Shown here: positions 34,130 through 42,488 of the stretch, piece by piece
How positions within the stretch are numbered: position 1 is the stretch's first letter
Layout of the letters: every line of letters starts with the position of its first letter
Assembly: GCF_003752595.1 (NCBI RefSeq)
Contig: NZ_RKIJ01000004.1
Span: 1-51,031, forward strand
Direction of reading: 5' to 3'
Source: Cellulomonas sp. PhB143
GTDB taxonomy: Bacteria > Actinomycetota > Actinomycetes > Actinomycetales > Cellulomonadaceae
Length of the DNA: 51,031 bases
The notes under the pieces: generated by a model
The model's database searches: none
What the model saw: the letters and a program-made list of their open reading frames with translations, nothing else
Told to the model about the DNA's origin: nothing
Program-made: the position numbers and the translations under genes

Positions 34130-34750
34130 GTGAGCACCGCGGACCCCGCCGACGCACCGAGCGCGTTCCGGCACGCCCTGCGCACCATCACCGACACCCG
34201 GCTGCGGGCCGACGTCGCTCTGCGCGAGGTGCCCGCGCCCGCCCGGATCGCGCCGTTCGCGGTCGCGCTCGAGGCGAGCGTCGACGCCGCCGGCGAGCCC
34301 GCCGGTGCCGCGGGCACCGGCAGCGCCGCGCCGGACTCCACCACCGGCCGGTTCATCGTCCTGCACGACCCGGCGGGTCAGGAGGCCTGGGACGGCACGT
34401 TCCGCGTCGTCACGCTCGTGCGGACCGTCATGGAGCCCGAGATGGCGTCCGACCCGATGCTCGGCGAGGTCGCCTGGACCTGGCTCGAGGACTCGCTCGC
34501 CCACTGCGGCGCCGCGGCGCACGCCGTCGGCGGCACGGTGACCCGGGTGGTCTCGGAGAGCTTCGGCGCGCTCGCCGGCCAGGTCGCGGACGTCGAGCTC
34601 GAGCTGCGCTCGTCCTGGAGCCCCGACTCCTCGGACATGAGCCGTCACCTCGAGGCGTGGGGCGCGCTGCTGTGCACGGCCGCCGGGCTCCCCCCGCTGC
34701 CCGCCGGGGTTTCGTCCCTGCGCGCCCGCCGGGGGACGATGGGCCGATGA
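34130..34750 (+). CDS. DUF3000 family protein
   Basis: Actinobacteria-specific DUF3000 protein of 206 aa. Family-like blocks are RPEIxL-region FRVVTLVRTVMEPEM, WTWLEDSL and VELRSSWSP, ending with HLEAWGALLCTAAGLPPLP. TAGGGT lies 7 nt before the GTG at 34130, so the message is probably leaderless. The next gene, an RNase D, starts inside its stop (ATGA), an arrangement common in actinobacteria. Function unknown. Confidence 0.85.
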   Translation: MSTADPADAPSAFRHALRTITDTRLRADVALREVPAPARIAPFAVALEASVDAAGEPAGAAGTGSAAPDSTTGRFIVLHDPAGQEAWDGTFRVVTLVRTVMEPEMASDPMLGEVAWTWLEDSLAHCGAAAHAVGGTVTRVVSESFGALAGQVADVELELRSSWSPDSSDMSRHLEAWGALLCTAAGLPPLPAGVSSLRARRGTMGR

Positions 34751-36042
34751 CGGCGACGGACGAGAGCGGCAGCACAGGCACGAGCGGCAGCGCGGGCGAC
34801 GCGACGGGCACCGTCGCGCAGGACCCGCCCGAGCCCGAGACCACCCCGCTGACCGAGCCGGCCGGCGGCGTCCCGCGCGTCGTCGCGACGCCCGAGGCGT
34901 TCGCGCGGGTCGTGGAGGCCTTCGCCACGGCGTCCGGACCGGTGGCGGCGGACGCGGAGCGCGCCTCCGGCTACCGCTACGGGCAGGCCACCTACCTCGT
35001 CCAGGTCAAGCGCGAGGGTGCGGGGATCGCCCTGATCGACCCCGTCGGCGTCCCGGACCTGTCCCCGCTGTCGGAGGCCGTCGGCGACGCGGAGTGGATC
35101 CTGCACGCCGCCTCGCAGGACCTGCCGGGCTTCGCCGAGCACGGGCTGCGTCCCGCGCGGGTCTTCGACACCGAGCTCGCGGCCCGGCTGCTCGGGTTCG
35201 AGCGCGTCGGGCTCGCCGCCGTCGTGGCGCAGCTCCTCGGGCTGGGGCTGGCGAAGGAGCACTCCGCGGTCGACTGGTCGACGCGCCCCCTGCCCGAGGA
35301 CTGGCTGCGCTACGCGGCGCTCGACGTCGAGGTCCTGGTGCCGCTGCGCGAGAGGCTCGGCGCGATGCTCGACGACGCCGGCAAGACGGCGTGGGCCGCG
35401 CAGGAGTTCGAGGCGGTGCGCACCGCGCCGCCGGCGCCGCCGCGCGAGGAGCCGTGGCGGCGCACCTCCGGCATGCACGCCCTGCGGGACCGTCGCCAGA
35501 TCGCCGTCGTGCGCAGCCTGTGGGAGGCGCGCGACGAGAACGCCCGACGCCGGGACGTCGCCCCCGGGCGCGTCCTTCCCGACCGGGCGATCGTGGCGGC
35601 CGCGCGCGCGATGCCCCGGTCCGTGCCGGAGCTCGTGGCCCTGCGCGAGTTCGCCGGGCGCCAGACGAAGCGTCGCGCGCCGATGTGGCAGTCCGCGATC
35701 GACGCCGGCCTGCGGCTGCCCGCCGAGGAGCTGCCCTCGCCCCGCGGCCCCCGCGGCCCCCGCACCGACGCCCCGCCGCCCCCGCGCGCGTGGGCGGACC
35801 GCGACCCGGCGGCCGCCGTGCGGCTCGAGGCGGCACGAGGCCTCGTCGTCCGGCGGGCCGAGGAGCTGTCGATGCCCGTGGAGAACCTGCTCCAGCCGGA
35901 CGCGCTGCGCCGCCTGTGCTGGACGCCGCCGGAGCCGCTCACGGCACCGGCGGTCGACGCCTTCCTGGCGGCCCGCGGCGCGCGCGCCTGGCAGCGCGAG
36001 CAGCTCGCGGCCGACCTCGCGGCGGCGCTCGCCGAGGCCTGA
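34747..36042 (+). CDS. rnd: Ribonuclease D family 3'-5' exonuclease
   Basis: DEDD-type exoribonuclease of 431 aa with C-terminal HRDC domain. Exo I is VAADAERASGYRYG (Asp/Glu), Exo II HAASQDLPGF, and Exo III YAALDVEVL, the DEDDy form. The HRDC-like helices follow from about residue 220 (RRDVAPGRVLPDRAIVAAAR). The first ~40 residues are a disordered Ser/Gly/Thr-rich leader. Translation is coupled to the DUF3000 gene by ATGA overlap. Acts in tRNA/small RNA 3' trimming in relatives. Confidence 0.9.
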   Translation: MTATDESGSTGTSGSAGDATGTVAQDPPEPETTPLTEPAGGVPRVVATPEAFARVVEAFATASGPVAADAERASGYRYGQATYLVQVKREGAGIALIDPVGVPDLSPLSEAVGDAEWILHAASQDLPGFAEHGLRPARVFDTELAARLLGFERVGLAAVVAQLLGLGLAKEHSAVDWSTRPLPEDWLRYAALDVEVLVPLRERLGAMLDDAGKTAWAAQEFEAVRTAPPAPPREEPWRRTSGMHALRDRRQIAVVRSLWEARDENARRRDVAPGRVLPDRAIVAAARAMPRSVPELVALREFAGRQTKRRAPMWQSAIDAGLRLPAEELPSPRGPRGPRTDAPPPPRAWADRDPAAAVRLEAARGLVVRRAEELSMPVENLLQPDALRRLCWTPPEPLTAPAVDAFLAARGARAWQREQLAADLAAALAEA

Positions 36043-36087
36043 GCCGTGCGGGCCTGGCCCGCACCCGCCCTGCGTATGCTGGCCCGC

Positions 36088-37092
36088 GTGCCTACGCAGA
36101 CCCTGACGACGCAGACCGTGACCGACCGGCAGGCCTGGGACGCCGACGTGCTCGCCCTCGGCGGCCACCCGCTCCAGCTCTGGGCGTGGGGGGAGGTCAA
36201 GGCCTCCGGCGCCTGGACCCCCCACCGCGTGCGGGTCCTCGACGAGGCGGGCGACGTCGTCGGGCTCGCCCAGGTGCTCGAGCGCCGCCTGCCGCTGCCG
36301 TTCAAGGCCCTGAGCCACGTCCCCCGCGGCCCGGTGCTCGCCGACGGCGCGGACCGTTCCGCCGTCCTGCAGGCCGTGACCGCGTGGTGCCGCAGGACCG
36401 TGCGCGGCATCGGCGTCACCTTCGAGCCGGACTGGCCGCAGGACACCGACTTCGACCTGCCGGGGTGGCGCCCGTCGCCCAACCCCATCTTCTTCGGCAC
36501 CACGCTGCAGCTCGACCTGCGCCCCGACGAGGACACGCTGCTCGCCGGCATGAGCCAGTCGACGCGGCGCTACGTGCGCAAGTCTTCCAAGGGGCAGATC
36601 GAGTTCCGGGAGATCACCTCCGCCGAGGAGATCGACGCCTGCCTCGCCATCCAGCGCGAGGTCGCCGAGCGCGCCGAGTTCGGCATCCACCACGACGACT
36701 ACTACCGCCTCATCAAGTCCGAGTACGGCGACCGCTCCCCCGTCCTCGGCGCGTTCGAGGACGGGCAGCTGACGGCGTTCCTCTGGTACGCCACGAGCGA
36801 CCGCCTCGCCTTCATGCTCTACGGCGGGACGAACGACGCGTCGCGCGAGAGCCGCGCGAACTTCGGCCTCACCTGGTACGCGATCCGCCGCTTCAAGGAG
36901 CAGGGGATCGAGGTGCTCGACTTCAACGGTCTGCTCAACGACGGGATCTCCCGGTTCAAGCGGTCGTTCGGCCAGCGCGACGACCACCTGGTCGGCAGCA
37001 TCGACGTGGCGTTCGGCCCGACGTGGGCGGCGTGGCACCGGATGCTCCCGACCGCCAAGACGGTGCTGCGCAAGGTCAAGGGCACGCACTGA
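36088..37092 (+). CDS. FemAB-family aminoacyltransferase (peptidoglycan cross-bridge)
   Basis: FemX/FemAB-like GNAT-fold protein of 334 aa that in relatives transfers amino acids from aminoacyl-tRNA to lipid II or UDP-MurNAc-pentapeptide. Blocks seen are HPLQLWAWGEVKASGAW, MSQSTRRYVRKSSKG, FGIHHDDYYRLI, a second GNAT-like half with LTAFLWYATSDRLAFMLYGG, and LTWYAIRRFKEQGIEVLDFNG. TATGCT lies 7 nt before the GTG, so probably leaderless. With the D-Asp ligase-like and racemase genes a few kb away it suggests local clustering of cross-bridge functions. The donor amino acid is unknown. Confidence 0.88.
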   Translation: MPTQTLTTQTVTDRQAWDADVLALGGHPLQLWAWGEVKASGAWTPHRVRVLDEAGDVVGLAQVLERRLPLPFKALSHVPRGPVLADGADRSAVLQAVTAWCRRTVRGIGVTFEPDWPQDTDFDLPGWRPSPNPIFFGTTLQLDLRPDEDTLLAGMSQSTRRYVRKSSKGQIEFREITSAEEIDACLAIQREVAERAEFGIHHDDYYRLIKSEYGDRSPVLGAFEDGQLTAFLWYATSDRLAFMLYGGTNDASRESRANFGLTWYAIRRFKEQGIEVLDFNGLLNDGISRFKRSFGQRDDHLVGSIDVAFGPTWAAWHRMLPTAKTVLRKVKGTH

Positions 37093-37110
37093 CGCGGGAC
37101 GCGTCCGCCC

Positions 37111-37154
37111 GACGCCCCGGCTCGCCCCGCCCCGACGGGACGAGCCGGGGCGTC
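37111..37154 (+). terminator. Hairpin after FemAB gene
   Basis: A 14-bp perfect stem (37111-37124 with 37141-37154) enclosing a 16-nt GC-rich loop begins 18 bp after the FemAB stop. It separates that gene from the fad operon promoter. Confidence 0.65.
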
Positions 37155-37179
37155 CGTCGTCGGTACCGCGGACCCGTCG

Positions 37180-37208
37180 TGACTTTTTTCTAGGACGCGG
37201 AGTAGCAT
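37180..37208 (+). promoter_or_regulatory. Promoter of fadA-fadB operon
   Basis: TGACTT (37180-37185) and TAGCAT (37203-37208) are exactly 17 bp apart, with a T-run just after the -35. They stand about 60 bp before the fadA ATG. This is the clearest canonical -35/-10 pair in the window for a protein-coding gene. Confidence 0.6.
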
Positions 37209-37269
37209 GAACACCGCTCGAGCGGCGCCGCTCCCGGACGCCGCCGTCCACCCCCCTGATGGAGACGTG

Positions 37270-38562
37270 ATGACCACATCGCCCGACGGCGCCACCGCGC
37301 CCGACCAGCGCACCTCCCCGCGCGACGCGAGGCGCCTCGCCGCCCGCGACGTCGTGTTCGTCGAGGGCGTGCGCAGCCCCTTCGGCAAGGCACGCCCGGA
37401 CGGCCTGTTCGCCGAGACCCGCGCCGACGACCTCGCCGTGAAGACCGTCCGCGAGCTCCTGCGCCGCCGCCCCGAGCTGCCCGCGGAGCGCGTCGACGAG
37501 GTGGCGCTCGCCGCCACCACGCAGACCGGCGACCAGGGCCTGACCCTGGGCCGCTCCGTCGCCGTCCTCGCCGGCCTGCCCGAGACCACCCCCGGGTACG
37601 CGATCGACCGCATGTGCGCGGGCGCGATGACCGCGGTGACGAACACGGCGTCGGCCATCATGGTCGGCGCGCAGGACGTCGCGATCGCCGGCGGCGTCGA
37701 GCACATGGGCCACCACCCCATGGGCGAGGGCAGCGACCCCAACCCGCGCTTCGTCTCCGAGAAGCTCGTCGACTCCTCCGCCCTCGTCATGGGCGCCACC
37801 GCCGAGAACCTGCACGACCGCTACCCGCACCTGACCAAGCAGCGCACCGACGAGTTCGGCGTCGCGAGCCAGGCCAAGTACGCCAAGGCGCTCGCCAACG
37901 GCGACATCGACCCGATGATCGCGCCGATCGCCGTCCGTTCCACGGAGCTCGGCTGGGGCCTGGCGACGGCCGACGAGCTGCCCCGCCCGGGCACCACCGT
38001 CGAGGCGATCCGCGACCTGAAGACGCCGTTCCGCCCCGGCGGCAAGGTCACCGCGGGCAACGCCTCCCCGCTGACCGACGGCGCCACCGCGTGCCTGCTC
38101 GCCGCCGGCGACGTCGCCGACGAGCTCGGGCTGCCTGCTCGGATGCGCCTCGTGTCGTTCGCCTTCGCGGGCGTCGAGCCCGAGGTCATGGGCATCGGCC
38201 CGGTCCCGGCGACCGAGCGCGCGCTGCGCACCGCCGGCCTGACGATCGACGACATCGGCCTCTTCGAGATCAACGAGGCCTTCGCCGTCCAGGTCCTGGC
38301 CTTCTGCGACCACTTCGGCATCGCCGACGACGACGAGCGCGTCAACCCCTACGGCGGCGCCATCGCCGTGGGCCACCCCCTCGCGTCGTCGGGCGTGCGC
38401 CTGATGACCCAGCTCGCGCGCGAGTTCGAGCAGCACCCGGAGGTCCGCTACGGGCTGACGACGATGTGCGTCGGGCTGGGCATGGGCGGCACCGTCATCT
38501 GGGAGAACCCCCACCACGCCGACTACTCCGGCCACACGACCGCGACCGACGGGGAGAACTGA
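37270..38562 (+). CDS. fadA: Acetyl-CoA C-acyltransferase (3-ketoacyl-CoA thiolase)
   Basis: Thiolase of 430 aa performing the last step of fatty acid beta-oxidation. The acyl-enzyme Cys is in DRMCAGAM, the His in AVGHPLASSG and the second Cys in TMCVGLGMGG; NEAFAVQ completes the family set. I start at 37270 because GGAG lies about 6 nt upstream; an in-frame ATG at 37207 overlaps the promoter -10. The stop is 2 nt before the fadB-like GTG, so the pair is a two-gene operon encoding the trifunctional-type complex. Confidence 0.93.
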   Translation: MTTSPDGATAPDQRTSPRDARRLAARDVVFVEGVRSPFGKARPDGLFAETRADDLAVKTVRELLRRRPELPAERVDEVALAATTQTGDQGLTLGRSVAVLAGLPETTPGYAIDRMCAGAMTAVTNTASAIMVGAQDVAIAGGVEHMGHHPMGEGSDPNPRFVSEKLVDSSALVMGATAENLHDRYPHLTKQRTDEFGVASQAKYAKALANGDIDPMIAPIAVRSTELGWGLATADELPRPGTTVEAIRDLKTPFRPGGKVTAGNASPLTDGATACLLAAGDVADELGLPARMRLVSFAFAGVEPEVMGIGPVPATERALRTAGLTIDDIGLFEINEAFAVQVLAFCDHFGIADDDERVNPYGGAIAVGHPLASSGVRLMTQLAREFEQHPEVRYGLTTMCVGLGMGGTVIWENPHHADYSGHTTATDGEN

Positions 38563-38564
38563 CC

Positions 38565-40745
38565 GTGAGCGAGAACACCACGAAGGCGGGCACGAGCGCC
38601 GCCGACCAGACCATCGCGCCCGAGCCGGCCGCGCCCCGCGGCGGCTCCGGCCAGGGCCGCGGCGAGCGCGTCACCCACGCTCTCGTGCGCGACGTCGAGC
38701 TTCCCGGCGGCGCCGGGACCCTCGCGCTGGTCACGCTCGACAACGGGCTGGACCACACGAAGCCGACGACGCTCGGCCCGCTCGGCCTCGCCGAGATCCG
38801 CACCGCCCTCGAGGGCGTGCGGGCGCGGGCACGGTCCGGCGAGCTCGCCGCCGTCGCCGTCACCGGCAAGCCGTACTTCCTCGCCGCGGGCGCGGACCTG
38901 CTGCAGGCCGCGAGCCTCTCGGGCCGCGACGAGGCGAAGGCGCTCGGCGAGTCCGGCCACGCGACCCTCGGGATGCTCGGCGAGATGGGCGTGCCCACGT
39001 TCGCGTACGTCAACGGCGTCGCGCTCGGCGGCGGCCTCGAGGTCGCGCTGAACTGCGACTACCGGACCGTCGCGTCGGACGCCGCGGCCCTCGCCCTGCC
39101 CGAGACCGGCCTGGGCCTCGTGCCCGGGTGGGGCGGTGCGTACCTCGTCCCGCGCCTGGTCGGCATCGAGAAGGCGATGGACGTCGTCCTCAACCGCCCC
39201 GCGGCGAACAAGCCCTTCAAGGCGGCCGAGGCCCTGCGCCTCGGCCTCGTCGACGCGCTGTTCGAGGCCGCCGACTTCCTCGAGCAGTCGATCGCCTGGA
39301 CCGCCGCGGTCGTGCGCGGGGAGATCGTCGTCGAGCGCCGCGAGCTCGACTCCCCCGAGGTGTGGGACGCCGTCGTCGGCGCCGCCCGGCAGCGGCTCGA
39401 CGCCGTCGTCGCCGGATCGCGCCCCGCGCCGGGCCGCGCGCTCGACCTCCTGGCCGCTGCCCGCACGGCGACGCGCGAGGAGGCCTTCGCCGCCGAGGAC
39501 GACGCGCTCGCCGACCTGATGATGACCGACGAGATGCGCTCCAGCGTCTACGCGTTCGGTCTCGTCTCCGGCGGCAAGCGCCCCCAGGGCGCGCCGGACC
39601 CGAAGCTCGCGCGCCCGGTCACCCGCGTGGGCATCGTCGGTGCCGGGCTCATGGCCGCGCAGATCGCCCTGCTCTTCGCCCAGCGCCTCGGGGTCCCCGT
39701 CGTGATGCGCGACCTCGACCAGGAGCGAGTCGACAAGGGCCTCGGGTTCGTGCGCGGCACCGTCGAGAAGCTCACCGGCTCGGGTCGCATGTCCAAGGAC
39801 GCCGGCGCGAAGATCCTGTCCTCGGTGCACGGCACCACGGACATCGCGGACCTCGCGAGCTGCGACTTCGTCATCGAGGCCGTCACCGAGGTGATGGGCC
39901 TGAAGAAGAAGGTGTTCGCCGAGCTCGAGGGGATCGTCTCCCCCGAGGCGATCCTCGCGACCAACACGTCCGCGCTCTCGGTCACGGAGATGGCGAGCGA
40001 CCTCGACCACCCGGAGCGCGTCGTCGGGATCCACTTCTTCAACCCCGTCGCCCAGATGCCGCTGGTCGAGATCATCAAGGCCGCCGAGACCTCGGACGAG
40101 GCCCTGGCGACCGGCTTCGCCGTCGGGAAGAAGCTGCGCAAGACCGCCGTCGGCTGCCTCGACCGGCCCGGGTTCGTCGTCAACCGCCTGCTCGTGCTGC
40201 TGCTCGGCAAGATCGCCGAGGCCGTCGAGGGCGGCACGCCGGTCGAGGTCGCGGACCGTGCGCTGCGCCCGCTCGGCCTGCCGATGCCCCCGTTCCAGCT
40301 GCTCGACCTCGTCGGGCCGGCCGTCGGGCTGCACGTGCTGACCTCGCTGCGCGAGGACCTCGGGGACCGCGTGCCGCGCTCCCCCGGCCTCGAGAAGCTC
40401 GTCGCCGACGGCACGCGGCTCTCGCTCGACCCCGCGGCCAAGGGGCTGCCCGCCCCCGTGGACCCGGCGATCCAGTCGGCGTTCGCCGCCGAGCCGGGGA
40501 CCGGCCTCGACGAGGCCGGGGTGCTCGACGCGGTCCTCACGTCCCTGACGGTCGAGATCGGGCACATGCTCTCCGAGGGCGTCGTCGAGACCCCGGCGCA
40601 GATCGACCTGTGCATGATCCTCGGCGCCGGATGGGGCTTCCACCTCGGCGGGATCACGCCGTACCTCGACCGGACCGGGTACTCCGAGAAGGTCCTGGGC
40701 CGGCGGATCCTGCCCGACGGCGTGGGCAACGTGCCGCGCGGCTGA
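38565..40745 (+). CDS. fadB: 3-hydroxyacyl-CoA dehydrogenase/enoyl-CoA hydratase fusion
   Basis: FadB/FadJ-like fusion of 726 aa. The N-terminal crotonase half has the oxyanion segment VNGVALGGGLEVALNCD and catalytic Glu region LPETGLGLVPGWGG. From about residue 345 a Rossmann domain begins (RVGIVGAGLMAAQIA) followed by HFFNPVAQMPLVEII (catalytic His) and two C-terminal helical domains. The order hydratase then dehydrogenase matches FadB. GGGGAG precedes the GTG. Residues 1-40 are a disordered leader. Followed by a strong terminator. Confidence 0.93.
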   Translation: MSENTTKAGTSAADQTIAPEPAAPRGGSGQGRGERVTHALVRDVELPGGAGTLALVTLDNGLDHTKPTTLGPLGLAEIRTALEGVRARARSGELAAVAVTGKPYFLAAGADLLQAASLSGRDEAKALGESGHATLGMLGEMGVPTFAYVNGVALGGGLEVALNCDYRTVASDAAALALPETGLGLVPGWGGAYLVPRLVGIEKAMDVVLNRPAANKPFKAAEALRLGLVDALFEAADFLEQSIAWTAAVVRGEIVVERRELDSPEVWDAVVGAARQRLDAVVAGSRPAPGRALDLLAAARTATREEAFAAEDDALADLMMTDEMRSSVYAFGLVSGGKRPQGAPDPKLARPVTRVGIVGAGLMAAQIALLFAQRLGVPVVMRDLDQERVDKGLGFVRGTVEKLTGSGRMSKDAGAKILSSVHGTTDIADLASCDFVIEAVTEVMGLKKKVFAELEGIVSPEAILATNTSALSVTEMASDLDHPERVVGIHFFNPVAQMPLVEIIKAAETSDEALATGFAVGKKLRKTAVGCLDRPGFVVNRLLVLLLGKIAEAVEGGTPVEVADRALRPLGLPMPPFQLLDLVGPAVGLHVLTSLREDLGDRVPRSPGLEKLVADGTRLSLDPAAKGLPAPVDPAIQSAFAAEPGTGLDEAGVLDAVLTSLTVEIGHMLSEGVVETPAQIDLCMILGAGWGFHLGGITPYLDRTGYSEKVLGRRILPDGVGNVPRG

Positions 40746-40783
40746 CCACCGCACCGCACCACGCCTCACCACACCGCACCGCC

Positions 40784-40838
40784 GAGCACGGGGTCCCCGC
40801 CCGATCAGCCCAGCTGATCGGGCGGGGACCCCGTGCTC
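40784..40838 (+). terminator. Strong terminator of fad operon
   Basis: A 25-bp perfect stem (40784-40808 with 40814-40838) around a 5-nt loop begins 38 bp after the fadB stop. It is preceded by short CACCGCACC-like repeats. One of the longest hairpins in the window. Confidence 0.8.
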
Positions 40839-40909
40839 GTGCGGCGGAAGGCCCGTGGTCGGCGGACCGGGCCGGCGCGGTCCCTCCCGACCGGCGGTAG
40901 CGTCGGACG

Positions 40910-41341
40910 ATGCCCCGCCTGGACGAGCCGACCTGCCGCGAGCGGCTGGCCGCGGCCCGTCACGCCTACCTCGCCACCGCCGACGGCGCCGGGGAGCCGC
41001 ACGTCGTCCCGATCACCTTCGCGCTGGTCGCCGGGGGCGACGAGCTGGTCACCGCCGTCGACCACAAGCCCAAGTCCACGACCGACCTGCGGCGGCTGCG
41101 CAACATCGCCACGAATCCACGGGTGTCGGTCCTCGTCGACCGGTACGACGACGACTGGGACGGGCTCTGGTGGGTGCGGCTGGACGGGACGGCGACGGTC
41201 GAGCTCAGCGGTTCCCGACGGGAGGTCGCGCTCGACGCGCTGGCCGCCCGATATCCGCAGTACGCCCGACGACGCCCGGCCGGCCCGCTCCTGCGGGTCG
41301 CCGTCGTGCGGTGGTCCGGCTGGGCGGCCGCCGGCGCGTGA
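40910..41341 (+). CDS. PPOX-class flavin/F420-dependent oxidoreductase
   Basis: Split-barrel protein of 143 aa of the pyridoxamine-phosphate-oxidase-like (PPOX/F420-dependent) group. It shows RHAYLATADGAGEPHVVPITFAL, then DHKPKSTTDLRRLRNIATNPRVSVLVDRYDDDW and LWWVRLDG, typical of the actinobacterial F420-linked subfamily. TAGCGT lies 6 nt before the ATG, so probably leaderless. Substrate unknown. Confidence 0.85.
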   Translation: MPRLDEPTCRERLAAARHAYLATADGAGEPHVVPITFALVAGGDELVTAVDHKPKSTTDLRRLRNIATNPRVSVLVDRYDDDWDGLWWVRLDGTATVELSGSRREVALDALAARYPQYARRRPAGPLLRVAVVRWSGWAAAGA

Positions 41342-41409
41342 CGGGCCGCGCGCCGGCGGATCCGGACGGACGGCGGCGTCCGCCCCGCGCCAGGGGGCAC
41401 CATGGTCCG

Positions 41410-42390
41410 ATGACCGCCACCACCTCGCCGTCCACCCGGGCCGTGGCGCGGACGGTCCGCACCGTCGCCACGGCGCTCCTCGCCGCCGCGCTCCTGCTCG
41501 TCCCGCTGGGCGTGCTCGTCACGACGGGCAACGTCGTGCGCCACCAGCACTGGAGCTATCGGGCGCTGCTCGGGGCGTCGGTGCTCGCCGGGGCAGCGCT
41601 GCTCGCCGCCGTGGTGCTCGAGCTCCGGCACCCCCGGGCGCCCGCGGCCCCCCGGCACCGCGCCTGGCGGGCGACCGGTGCCGCGCTGCTGGCGGTCGTT
41701 CTCGTCGGTCTCGCGGCGTCGTGCGCCTACCTGCGCCCCTTCGGTGCCACGCCGCGAGCGCTGGAGGCCCTGGCGTCCGACGACGCGGTGACGGTCCACG
41801 AGACGAGCCGGTGGTACACGTTCGAGCCGGCCGGCGCACCGCCGACCGTGGGTCTCGTGTACTCCCCGGGCGCGCGCGTCGACGTCCGCGCGACCGCGGC
41901 TGTCCTGCGTCCGCTCGCCGAGGCCGGATACCTCGTCGTCAGCCTCAAGGAGCCGCTCGGGATCGCGCTGACCGCGCCCGGCCAGTCCCAGCAGGCCATC
42001 GACGCCTACCCCGGCGTCGAGCGCTGGGCGACGGGCGGCCACTCCCTCGGCGGCGTCACCGGGGCGGACTTCGCCGGCGCGCATCCCGACGAGGTCTCCG
42101 GGGTGCTGCTGCACGCCTCGTACCCGCTCGACGACCTGAGCCGCACCGACCTGACGGTGACGTCCGTCTCGGGCTCGCGCGACGGGCTGTCGACCCCGGC
42201 GAAGATCGACGCCTCGCGGGCGAAGCTGCCGCCGTCGGCCACGTTCGTCGAGGTCCAGGGCGCGGTGCACGTCGACTTCGCCGACTACGGACCGCAGCCG
42301 GGCGACGGCACACCGACGATCGACCGCGCGGACGCCCAGCGGCAGATCGTCGCGGCGAGCCTCGACCTGCTCGGCTCCATCGCCCCCTGA
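41410..42390 (+). CDS. Membrane-anchored alpha/beta hydrolase
   Basis: Protein of 326 aa. Three hydrophobic segments lie in the first ~110 residues (TVATALLAAALLLVPLGVLV, ALLGASVLAGAALLAAVVLE and ALLAVVLVGLAASCAYL), then an extracytoplasmic or cytoplasmic hydrolase domain. The nucleophile elbow is GGHSLGGV and the probable catalytic His is in GAVHVDFADYG. It resembles the Abhydrolase_5 type of small esterases. 68 bp after the PPOX gene, possibly co-transcribed. Substrate unknown. Confidence 0.82.
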   Translation: MTATTSPSTRAVARTVRTVATALLAAALLLVPLGVLVTTGNVVRHQHWSYRALLGASVLAGAALLAAVVLELRHPRAPAAPRHRAWRATGAALLAVVLVGLAASCAYLRPFGATPRALEALASDDAVTVHETSRWYTFEPAGAPPTVGLVYSPGARVDVRATAAVLRPLAEAGYLVVSLKEPLGIALTAPGQSQQAIDAYPGVERWATGGHSLGGVTGADFAGAHPDEVSGVLLHASYPLDDLSRTDLTVTSVSGSRDGLSTPAKIDASRAKLPPSATFVEVQGAVHVDFADYGPQPGDGTPTIDRADAQRQIVAASLDLLGSIAP

Positions 42391-42397
42391 CGCCGAC

Positions 42398-42461
42398 CGC
42401 CGAGACGTCGAATTCCGCCCCTGATCCTGCGGATCCGGGGGCGGAATTCGACGTCTCGGCG
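42398..42461. terminator. Bidirectional hairpin with repeat-family sequence
   Basis: A 24-bp perfect inverted repeat (42398-42421 and 42438-42461) whose loop itself contains GATCC-TGC-GGATC lies between the convergent hydrolase and dxs genes. The left arm, CGCCGAGACGTC followed by GAATTCCGCCCCTG, recurs with few changes at 50904, so it is both a likely terminator and a dispersed palindromic element. Confidence 0.75.
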
Positions 42462-42488
42462 GGCTTGCCGGGTGGGTCAGGCGGGGGG

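Noticed and set aside
34645-38535. 1296-codon minus-strand open frame
   Set aside because: It is antisense to RNase D, FemAB and fadA, all of which have clear motifs. Composition is that of a shadow frame.
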